Shown here piece after piece: positions 8,736 through 17,900 of a DNA stretch of 64,000 nt (within the stretch, counting starts at the first letter, position 1; each line of letters begins with the position of its first letter). The notes under the pieces are model-generated. The model was given only the letters and a program-made list of their open reading frames with translations, was not told the DNA's origin and did not search any database. Source of the DNA: Bacteroidota bacterium (lineage in GTDB: Bacteria > Bacteroidota > Bacteroidia > Chitinophagales > Chitinophagaceae); NCBI GenBank assembly GCA_018267955.1, contig JAFDXL010000005.1:434001-498000 (forward strand), read 5' to 3'. A program made the position numbers and the translations under genes.

Positions 8736-9220
8736 TGACATTTGAAATGCTCGAATGGCTCTTTGCAATTATTGCATTTATAGAGCGATTTGCAGGAAGT
8801 AGGCCCGAAGCGGCTCACAAGCTCGGTATCTTCTGATCCGCAGCGGGGGCAGGCAACTACATCATCCTCAAATAAGCCAAGGCCTGAAGATGAAGTTCGT
8901 ACAGGAGGAGCGATGCCGTATTCTTTCAGTTTTTGTTTCCCCTCCTCACTCATCCAGTCGGTAGTCCATGCAGGACTTAGCTGCATTTCTATAGTCACCT
9001 TTTTGAAGCCACGGCTTAGCAGGGCCATGCGTATGCTCATGCCTATCACGTCCATTGCAGGGCAACCACTATAGGTTGGTGTGATGGTAACAGTCACCTC
9101 ATCGCCATTGAGCGCAACATTGCGTACAATACCCAGGTCCAGCACGGTAAGTACCGGAACTTCGGGATCTGTAACGGCCGATAGCCATTCGTACACTTGT
9201 TCTTTAGTGACCTGCTGCAT
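8732..9220 (-). CDS. paaD: phenylacetyl-CoA epoxidase subunit PaaD
   Basis: A 162-residue protein with an N-terminal MIP18/DUF59-type domain (VTDPEVPVLTVLDLGIVR, then TPTYSGCPAMD) and a C-terminal zinc-ribbon-like tail with four cysteines in two pairs (CPRCGS and CNNC). PaaD is the accessory subunit of the ring-1,2-phenylacetyl-CoA epoxidase, probably for iron-centre maturation. The ATG at 9220 is preferred to a GTG two codons upstream. The start overlaps the end of the preceding TonB-domain gene by 17 nt. It is the last gene of the paa operon seen here; no paaE reductase follows. Confidence 0.95.
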   Translation of the reverse strand: MQQVTKEQVYEWLSAVTDPEVPVLTVLDLGIVRNVALNGDEVTVTITPTYSGCPAMDVIGMSIRMALLSRGFKKVTIEMQLSPAWTTDWMSEEGKQKLKEYGIAPPVRTSSSGLGLFEDDVVACPRCGSEDTELVSRFGPTSCKSLYKCNNCKEPFEHFKCH

Positions 9221-9626
9221 TGACACTCTGGCTTGTAGAATCGTCGGTTAGCTTAAATGACAGCGGTTGCGTATAATAAACTTTTACGGGACGACCGTTT
9301 TGTTTACCCGGCTTCCAGAGCGGCATATTCTTGATAACACGAATAGCTTCGTCTTCCAAACCACCTCCCAATACAGGGCCAATGGTATGAATACTATCCA
9401 ATGTACCTTTCTCCGTTACAATAAACTTTACCAAAACCCGGCCCTGAATGCCTTTTTGCATTGCTTCTTCAGGATACTCGAGATTTTTAGCCAGATATTC
9501 ATTTAAGTTGAATGTTGGTTCCGGCATGCCTTCTACATATTTAAAGATCTCTACTTTTTTCTTCTGCGCAAATAAAGCATTGGGCGTAATGCAAATAAGT
9601 GTCAATATATAAAGTAAGTGCTTCAT
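9204..9626 (-). CDS. TonB C-terminal-domain protein inside the paa operon
   Basis: A 140-residue protein with an N-terminal signal peptide (MKHLLYILTLICITPNALFA) and a TonB C-terminal domain over about residues 40-130. The segment YPEEAMQKGIQGRVLVKF and the later MPLWKPGKQNGRPVKVYY are typical of Bacteroidota TonB-domain proteins. Unlike true TonB it has no long proline-rich linker, so it is more like the stand-alone periplasmic TonB-C proteins. It sits between paaC (10 bp gap) and paaD (17-nt overlap), so it is translated as part of the phenylacetate operon. A role in substrate uptake is possible but not shown. Confidence 0.88.
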   Translation of the reverse strand: MKHLLYILTLICITPNALFAQKKKVEIFKYVEGMPEPTFNLNEYLAKNLEYPEEAMQKGIQGRVLVKFIVTEKGTLDSIHTIGPVLGGGLEDEAIRVIKNMPLWKPGKQNGRPVKVYYTQPLSFKLTDDSTSQSVNAAGH

Positions 9627-9636
9627 AAGGGTTATT

Positions 9637-10479
9637 TTACCATTCCATATTAGGGTAGGCGCGCTGCATAAACTGCAGTTCTGCCAGGATATAGCCAAGA
9701 TGCTCACTATGGCGGCCTTCTTTACCACCCTCCTGCATCCATGTATTGGCAGGCATAGTAATAGTAGCCTCCTGCAACACCTCAGCTACACGCTGTTCCC
9801 ATAACGGTTTGATACCATTGAGATCGACACCCATACCTTCTGCCAGCATTGCTTTATCTGCTTCGCTCATTTGAAAGAGCTCACCAGTATACGCCCAACG
9901 TTCGTTTACTGCTTCCTGCATACGTTCGTGGCTTTCATCCGTACCATCGCCCAGCCGTATCACCCATTCGCTGCTCCAACGGAGATGATAGGTAACTTCT
10001 TTCAGAGATTTTTCAGCGATAGCAGCCAATTCGGCTACTTTGCTTTTTTGCAGTTCTGTATAAAAATAGAAATTATACGCGTCGTAAAAGAAAGAGCGTA
10101 TCACTGTAAATGCCCAGTCTTTATTTGGCTGTTCTACCAATAGCACATTCCTGAAATCCCAACCATCGCGCAGATATGCAAGGTCGTCCTCATCTATATT
10201 TTCGCCGGCTGCAATCTTGTTTTGCAATACGGGCGATGAAAAGAAATTTGCTTTCTGATCTGCCGGTAATGCGTTAAAGACATTAGCTGCAAACTGGTAA
10301 AAGCTGCGTGCCTGCCCCAGATGATCGAGTGCAGTATTTGTTATAGCTATATCCTGCTCCAGCACCGGGCCATGACCACACCATTCGCTGATACGATGAC
10401 CAAGGATCAATGCGTTATCCGCTAACTGTAGCGCGTATATTAGTTGATTGGTTGACTTGTTGATTGGTTGATTAGTCAT
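9637..10479 (-). CDS. paaC: phenylacetyl-CoA epoxidase structural subunit PaaC
   Basis: A 280-residue ferritin-fold subunit of phenylacetyl-CoA epoxidase. The pattern GHRISEWCGHGPVLEQDIA, then LDHLGQARSFYQFAA, is diagnostic of PaaC, which pairs with catalytic PaaA but lacks the full di-iron site. The family normally begins just before ALQLADNALILGHR; here the ATG at 10479 adds about 14 residues (TNQPINKSTNQLI) encoded by a simple intergenic-type repeat. A further upstream in-frame start is a TTG and unlikely. A hairpin lies between paaB and this gene. Confidence 0.95.
   Translation of the reverse strand: MTNQPINKSTNQLIYALQLADNALILGHRISEWCGHGPVLEQDIAITNTALDHLGQARSFYQFAANVFNALPADQKANFFSSPVLQNKIAAGENIDEDDLAYLRDGWDFRNVLLVEQPNKDWAFTVIRSFFYDAYNFYFYTELQKSKVAELAAIAEKSLKEVTYHLRWSSEWVIRLGDGTDESHERMQEAVNERWAYTGELFQMSEADKAMLAEGMGVDLNGIKPLWEQRVAEVLQEATITMPANTWMQEGGKEGRHSEHLGYILAELQFMQRAYPNMEW
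10441..10476. repeat. TTGATTGGTTGA-type repeat within the paaC start
   Basis: Units of TTGATTGG and TTGATTAG are repeated in tandem over the first codons of paaC. A very similar stretch occurs at 28020-28053 just after glnS, so this is a dispersed simple repeat. Here it is translated as part of the PaaC N-terminus. Confidence 0.75.
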
Positions 10480-10501
10480 TGCATCAATATTAGAAATCAA
10501 C

Positions 10502-10553
10502 AGCCGGAAATTGGGTAATGATATATGATACAACCAATTCCCAATTACCGGCT
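10502..10553 (-). promoter_or_regulatory. intercistronic hairpin between paaB and paaC
   Basis: Inverted repeat with 14-nt arms (10502-10515 and 10540-10553, AGCCGGAAATTGGG against AGCCGGTAATTGGG, one mismatch) and a 24-nt loop. It sits in the 93-bp gap between paaB and paaC, where all other paa gaps are at most 10 bp. It could stabilise or process the message; it has no T-run, so it is not a classical terminator. Confidence 0.6.
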
Positions 10554-10572
10554 ACTAATTCCAGATAAAAAA

Positions 10573-10941
10573 CTACATGTGTTTCAGTTCATCCGGCAGA
10601 TCGTAAAATGTCGGGTGCCTGTATATTTTATCGTTAGCAGGTTCGTACATAGAAGCCGATTCACCGGGATCTGATGCATGAATGTATTTGCTTTCCACCA
10701 CCCAAATGCTTACACCTTCCATACGGCGGGTATATACATCGCGGGCATTTTCTATAGCCATCTCTGCATCTGCCGCATGCAGGCTACCTGCATGTTTATG
10801 ATCGAGACCCGCTTTGCTACGGATGAATACTTCCCATAAAGGCCATTCGGCAGCTGTATTGTGTTTTGCACCATCACTAATGCCACCTGCATTTTCCTTA
10901 TCGCCGTAGTCTCCGTATAAATTTTTATTGATCAGTTGCAT
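10573..10941 (-). CDS. paaB: phenylacetyl-CoA epoxidase subunit PaaB
   Basis: A 122-residue protein with the PaaB family pattern: EWPLWEVFIRSKAGLDHKHAG, followed by ADAEMAIENARDVYTRR and a VSIWVVES strand. PaaB bridges two PaaAC units in the epoxidase complex. It follows paaA by 9 bp. The first 30 residues are slightly longer than in the E. coli protein and are rich in Asn, Gly and Asp. Confidence 0.97.
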   Translation of the reverse strand: MQLINKNLYGDYGDKENAGGISDGAKHNTAAEWPLWEVFIRSKAGLDHKHAGSLHAADAEMAIENARDVYTRRMEGVSIWVVESKYIHASDPGESASMYEPANDKIYRHPTFYDLPDELKHM

Positions 10942-10950
10942 TTGTATTAA

Positions 10951-11904
10951 TTAAGCAGCCAGTGTTGCTTTTTCTTTTCTTGCTTTTCTTTTTTCGGCAT
11001 AAGCGAGCGCTGCATCGCGTACCCATTTGCCCTCTTCCCATGCCTTGCGGCGTGTTTCCAGGCGTTCCTTGTTACAAGGGCCGTTACCTTTCACCACGTT
11101 CCAGAATTCGTCCCAGTTGATCTTACCATAATCGTAATGGCCGGTTTCTTCATTCCATTTCAGATCCGGATCAGGAACTGTAAGACCAATCAGTTTTGCC
11201 TGCTCTACAGTGACATCTATAAACTTCTGGCGCAACTCGTCATTCGTGAAGCGCTTGATGCGCCAACGCATGCTTTGTGCAGTGTTAGGACTATCATCAT
11301 CTGGCGGGCCAAACATCATGATGGAAGGCCACCACCAGCGGTTCAGTGCATCCTGTGCCAGCTTTTTCTGTACTTCCGTACCATTTGCCAGTGTCATCAT
11401 GATCTCAAAACCCTGGCGCTGGTGGAAACTTTCTTCTTTACACACACGCACCATAGCCCTTGCATAAGGACCATAAGAAGTACGGCAAAGAGGCACCTGG
11501 TTCATGATGGCAGCACCATCTACCAGCCAGCCTATAGCACCCATATCGGCCCATGTAAGGGTTGGGTAATTGAATATGGAAGAATATTTTGCTTTGCCGG
11601 AATGCAATTGCTCGATCATCTCATCGCGGGTAATGCCCAGCGTTTCTGCGGCGCTGTAGAGGTACAAACCATGACCGCCCTCGTCCTGAACTTTTGCCAA
11701 TAGCACGGCTTTACGCCTCAGGCTTGGGGCACGGGTTATCCAGTTGCCCTCAGGCAGCATACCCACTATTTCGCTATGCGCGTGTTGTGATATCTGCCTG
11801 ATCAACGTCTTGCGATAATCATCCGGCATCCAATCACGCGGCTCTATAGACACTTCATTATCGATCTTTTCATCGAAATGCTCCTGGAAAGAGTGAACCG
11901 TCAT
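10951..11904 (-). CDS. paaA: phenylacetyl-CoA epoxidase catalytic subunit PaaA
   Basis: A 317-residue ferritin-fold di-iron oxygenase subunit that inserts one oxygen atom into the ring of phenylacetyl-CoA, giving the 1,2-epoxide. The iron-binding helices are visible: the segment with [31 protein letters not shown] (E..H) and [13 protein letters not shown] (E..H). Full family length. It is the first gene of the paaABC-tonB-paaD operon, with a TATCTTTG box 22 nt before the start. It lies behind sprA on the same strand but has its own promoter box. Confidence 0.97.
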   Translation of the reverse strand: MTVHSFQEHFDEKIDNEVSIEPRDWMPDDYRKTLIRQISQHAHSEIVGMLPEGNWITRAPSLRRKAVLLAKVQDEGGHGLYLYSAAETLGITRDEMIEQLHSGKAKYSSIFNYPTLTWADMGAIGWLVDGAAIMNQVPLCRTSYGPYARAMVRVCKEESFHQRQGFEIMMTLANGTEVQKKLAQDALNRWWWPSIMMFGPPDDDSPNTAQSMRWRIKRFTNDELRQKFIDVTVEQAKLIGLTVPDPDLKWNEETGHYDYGKINWDEFWNVVKGNGPCNKERLETRRKAWEEGKWVRDAALAYAEKRKARKEKATLAA

Positions 11905-11925
11905 TTATTAAAAAATTTAAGATTA

Positions 11926-11933
11926 CAAAGATA
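11926..11933 (-). promoter_or_regulatory. putative -7 box of the paa operon
   Basis: TATCTTTG on the minus strand matches TAnnTTTG and lies 21 nt before the paaA ATG. No TTTG is found 19-21 nt upstream, so the match is partial. It suggests the operon is transcribed separately from sprA. Confidence 0.5.
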
Positions 11934-11974
11934 CGATTTAGCCTGCAAAAAAGGTATAAATAGGGCTTACTGCA

Positions 11975-14900
11975 CTATTGCGTAAAGATGAACCTCAGCG
12001 TTACACCCGCACGCGTAGTAGTGGTTGGGTATGAGGTAGATATATATGGGATACTCTGCCTTCGATCATAGAAGAAGTGCAGGGTAAGACGCTCACTGAC
12101 AATATAGTCTATCGACGGAGAGATAGTCACCACCTTTTGACCCCGCGTTACCACATTCAGGTTTTGCGCCAGGTAGTTATTACTGCTCTTATCATCGCGG
12201 AGGCCTACGTCGACTTTGATATTCAGGTCGTTCTTCAGCTTTTTAACTCCAAAGAAATCAAACGGCAATACCAGGCCGTGAATACGGTAACCGAAGCCAA
12301 TTGCATACTCGCTGCTATTCGTCTCGCTAACCTGGTAATCGACAAGGCTCAGGCTCACGTTGCGCGACTTACGATAATCGAAGCGGATGGACATACCGTT
12401 CTTCAAAGCCGCATCTACACCGAATAACGGATTGAATGCTTCTGTGATCGTAACATTCGGCACCTGGTAGAAAGGTATGAAGTTGCCCGAATTGGAATCT
12501 ATGAACGATGGGAAACCCAGGCTATAAACATCCTGGTAATACAGCTGCGATACAAAGCTATTCATAGACAAAGTACCTGTGTAAGCGCTGGAAATAGCCA
12601 GGTTGCTTACCTTCTCTGCCAAAGCCGGTATCCTGCCCAGGCCGTTGTAGGTCACCCTCCAGTTGGGCATCGGCAGGAAGTTATGGAACGGATTGCTCCT
12701 GATCGTAGCATTGTTATTATCTACAAGGCCTATTTTATCGGCACCCCTGCCTGTATATGCAGCGATAAATGCCGGCACCAATACATCCTGTGAATAGGAA
12801 GTGTAGCCCTTTTTATATTTAGGATCGTTAGGGTCGTTTACAGAATTACTGTATGGATTGTCCTTACTCAACCTGTCTGATACCGTTTGCCTGTTATCGA
12901 GGAACTGCCTGAATGGGCCGGAATTAATATCCGATCCCTTAAACAGGGTTTTGATGCCTATATAAGATGTAGAGAACGAACCTGTTTCATAAGGGTTATT
13001 GTGCGTGTATACACCGTTGCCTGTGAACGTGGTATCCTTAAATAATTCGCTGTGCGATTTCTGGAATGTGCGCGTCAGGGTGACATCTATACGGAAGTCC
13101 TTAATAGGCTCCAGCGTAGTGGTCATATTGAGCGTCTGCTGATAGTTTTGCAGGAACTGGGCATTGAATAAGGTATCAGCACTAATGCGGCCTGCAAGCG
13201 CCTGCGTTTCCAGCCAGCCACGATCGGGCTGCGCACCATACACATAGCCAAAGCCCGGTGCACCACTGCTGGTGTTAATACCCAGGAAACGGGTACTATC
13301 CATCCAGCCGGGCAAAGTAGAGCCTGCCGTTTCGTTGACGCTTACCGTAGTACGTTTTACCATTGTGAGGAACCTGCCCACCACGCGTTCTATATCCGTT
13401 ATTTCGGGCTTGGCCTCGCGGCGTTTTCTGCGGGCTTCTTTCCGTTCTTTTTTACGCTTTTCTTTATCCAGTTTGGCCTGCGCCAATATTTGTATGTGCT
13501 GTAGTTTCTTTACAGAATCGAGCTGTTTATCAGATAGCTTTGCCGTGTTTTTTTCTATGTCGTAAAACTGCTTCATAGAAGTATCGGCAGGGGCTACTGT
13601 TGTTTTCTTCTTTTTATTATTGTCTTTGTTATTGGCACCCGGCCTCAGATCCTTAAACTTGTTGTTTGCACCGCTAAGACCCGGGCCCGCTGTAGGCCCG
13701 TTTTTATCATCCTTTTTACCGGTATTAGGTTTCGGCTGATTAACAGCACGAAGCCATTTGTTTTTATTATACAATTGCGAGAACTGCAATTCAAGGTTCG
13801 CACCTTTGGACTGTGTATTGTTAAGGATATTACCCTGGCTTCTTGCCAATTGCGAAGAGGCAGTCCAGGTATAGTCAGCGGCGTAGTTCAGCTTCAGGTT
13901 GGTCCAATCCGTGAGCGGCAATTTTTGCAATGGCAGGCTATAGGTAGCAGAGAACCTCTGCGTATAATTGGTATTACGCCCGAAGGTTAATATTTTATTC
14001 CAAAGGCTGTCTTTCTTTTCCGCAGTGTTGATGCGCCCATAAGGCTCATCAATACGCGACAGGTTGGTAGCTGTGTAATCGAAGCTGAGTGAACGGCTTA
14101 GCTCCCAGCGCGTAGTGTACTGACGGCTCCAGACAAAGTTTTTGTAATACGTTGGTACAGTAAGCACATCCGCATCCAGGTTGCGCACCTTGGTTTCATC
14201 CATTGTCCGGTTGATATCCGTCTGGAATGTGAAATTGGATGGCAACAGTTTGAAGTTGAAATCTTTGATCAACATCATCCATTTGGATTTGGAATGGATC
14301 ATCTTTTTGAAAGGCTCCACCGGCTTTGACTTGATTGCATAAGTATAGTTAAGCCCTATTTTATGCGTTGTCAGATCATCGCTTTCTACCGTAGGATTGC
14401 GTTTGAACTGACGGTTGAAGGCATAGCTAACAGCGAAGTTGCGCGCGCTCCATGGCATGGGAGATTTACCCTGTTTTTCGGGATTACCCAGTATACGCAC
14501 GTTGGTGACGTTGACACTGGTGATGGAAGTATAATCCTGCGCTACCTTGCGGATGGAATCGCGCTGGGCAGCATCCCGGGCAGCATCGAGCTTATCTGCA
14601 TATTTCACATCCAGATCGTAAGGATCGTACTGAGGGTTGCTGGTATTTTGAGAGTAGCCGACGAATACAGGCAACTGTACCCCCCATTTACGAGGCATGA
14701 GTTTACCAACATTCAGATTGGTAGATGCATTGTACTGGTAAAAGTTGTCGCGGAAACGCTGATTGAGTTTCTGATCAATATTACCATAACCGGCAGTGTG
14801 CATACTACCACCCAGGTTGAGCGTACCCAGATCTGCCATCTGGATAGCTACCTTGCCCGATGCCGCATAGCCTGCTTTTTCATCGAGCCCCGTCATACGT

Positions 14901-17900
14901 AATTCATTGAACCATACTTCGGCACATTTAGGTAATCCATCGTCTGTTGACTGCGTATTCTTCTTAGGATTGGCTACACCTAATAATATGGTCTTGGCAT
15001 CGCCGATATTAGGGTTACCTACCACGGTGATATAATTACCCTTGGCATCCTTTACCGTATATGGGATAAAGGATTGCGCGCCTTTATTATTACGTTCGGT
15101 CTTCACATTTACCAGGTCGTTCAATACGAGATCCAGCCTGTTTGCTGCGGGCCATACCCCCTCATCTGTATTAGTATTGGGGAGCGTGATAGTAAGCGGC
15201 ATCTGGTACTCATAATAGTTATTGGTAAAGTCGCTACCTATACGGATGACCGCGCGGATATCACCATCTTTCAAAGGTGCAGACCCTACCCTTGACTCCG
15301 CGTGTATGAACATGCGCAATGAGCCAAACTGACGCATATCTACACCCACCTCTTTGTACACGGCACGGATATCGCCATCTTTAAGATTACATACCTGCAG
15401 GGAGAGTGCCTGCTCATTGAGCTGTATATTCTGCCCGGTAGATACTGCGGCGAGCTGCCTGTTTACACCCGGAGGTATTACATAAGGCACAGGCTGGCGG
15501 GCGCTGTTTTCTTCGTAGCTAACAGAAGTAACTGCAAAGTCCACGGTGTTCTGATCTTCCTCAGGAATATTCTCACCCGGGTTTTGCAGAGAGAACAGGT
15601 AACGGCGCCAGTTGTTACGGCCGAGATCGAGCTGGGCGAAACGAAGGATAACGCTATCCTGGAAACCACTGAGGAACATACGCATGAAGCGGATAGAACG
15701 GAAATCTGCGATGTTACCTATCTTACTGTTAAACTCGCGGATGGGCACTTTGAACTGGTACCATTTCTCCTCTTCAGTGCTGCCGTTTGGCAACTTCACG
15801 TTGCTTACCTGCGTATTTACAATATAATTGCTACCCACCTGCATATCCGGGCTCAGGTCGATGCGATATTGATAATAGTCTTCCGCCTCGTTAAGCGTAT
15901 TATCGCGGTTGATATCTTCCGACTCGGGAATAGTAGTACTTGCAGAGGAATATGCCGTATTATCGGTAGTAACCGGGGAATTGCCCTGAGGACCATTGAA
16001 TTTTTTATAACGGCCTAGTACGCCCGGTTCATTCTGATCAAAATCGGAGCCACGGAAATAGTGGTAGTCATCGCCGGAAGGATCATCTTTGATAGCCTGC
16101 AATGCTGCAGGATTAGTTACAGTATTTGCTACCTGTGCCAGGTAATTGGCAAAAAATCCTTTTTCATCTTCATTATCCAGGCCATCATAACCAACATCCT
16201 GTACTGCACGAGCTGCGGGATCGTTATCGAAAGAGCGGGTAATCTGCTGAGATAGTTTTGGCTGGTAACCCCAGACGCTGTTATCGAGCTGTCCCGGATC
16301 TTTGGGATACGTAATACCATTCTCAAAGAACTTATGTTCGTCCTTCAACAGATCTTCTGAGATATTACCGAGGTTGATGTACAATGAACCGCCCTTGGAG
16401 GTGGTATTATGGATGAACGGGTCCATCACCCAAAACTCGATGAACTCCACATTCGACTGTTCGAAATCGCTATTATCGATAGGGCGCATGATACCTGCCC
16501 AACGATCTGCAGGATTTGTGAGCTTTCCATCTGCATCCAGCGCTGTGGGATCAAAGTTATATGGTCCCCTTTCTTTTGGATAATATGCAAGGTCTAAAGT
16601 TGACAATGCATTTTGCAGGGTGTTGCTGGTTTTGTTTGGAAATACATCCTGCTGTTGTATGAGGCGAATGTAGTGCTGGTTGGGATCTTTCTTTACATTA
16701 TCGGGTACGCCGGTACTTGGATCTACCAGTGTGGGCTCTATAAAGTACCAGGCCAACCTTGCCCTGTTTTTTCCGTATGATAATTTATTGAGATCATCTG
16801 CTTCGGGAAACATCACTTTGCCCGCTTTGTTGGTAGCACCGGATGGCGTGCTGGCAAGTGTCCAGGAATTGGCAGGGAACTTAAGATCGTAAGAGCCTTT
16901 AGTGCCTTCAAAGTCATCTATATAAACAGAGCCTTCGGGATCGAGTGAGTTGATCTGCTTGGCGTGGCCAGGCAAGAGGCTTGCCACCTCTCCCGTAACC
17001 GAGATAAGAGAAGGCGCCGTTGTTGAATACACAGGCAGCTTATCCAGAATACGGGTAAGGCCGGGAACTTCGCTCTGGTAATTACCATCGAGGCCCAGTA
17101 CCGTGTTTTTGATAGGATCGTCGCCGAAAGTAGTTTTTTGTGTGAAGGGACGTTCTGCCAGCTTCATATAAGTACCACCGAGTGATAACTTTCTATTGAA
17201 GAAATATTCTGCATGAAGGCCGGTGAAGTTTTGCTGCTGGAAACCAAAAGTGGCATTATCCTCGTATTGCACATTGATAGGGATGCCCGAGTTAAGGATA
17301 CCCGTATTCAAGATCTTCAGTTTACCCAGGCCGTAATCTATCTGGTAATCGACATTTTCCGTCAGTTTTTGTCCACCTGCTGTAACAGAAACGGAACCCT
17401 GCGGTATATTGAAACCACCGAGGAAAATTTCTGAAGAAGAAGAAGATTTGTATGAGCCTTTGATAACAAAACGGTTATTCTGCTGAAACTGCTTGGCTAC
17501 TGTTTTGGTAGAGTCGTACAATATGCGATACTGGTATTTTCTCTGCAACAGCTGTGAACTGCCCACCGCAGTATCCAAGCCACTCCCAAATGGCTCGAGC
17601 ACCGGGAATATTACCTTGCCCTGCTGCGTATTGATAGTGATACCTTCTACAAAGTCAAAGATACCGTCCGGTACAGGGTCGCCCTGTATATTCAGACGGT
17701 CTAGATTGAGGATGGATATGAGCGGGGTACCTGCAAGAGGGCCTTCGGGCAGATAGCGTTTTTCGCCACCACCGGGGTCCTGGTAGAGGACATTCAGGCG
17801 GAACTCATCTTTAGAAACACCCAGGCCACCCAGCGCATAGATGTTTTTCATCATCAGGTTCCAGGTAGGGAGCCTAGGGTTATTGGAAGTACCTTTTAAT

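Noticed and set aside
15584..16018. Long plus-strand frames within sprA
   Set aside because: sprA is a single uninterrupted 2480-codon frame with family-level support; frames on the other strand show no motifs.
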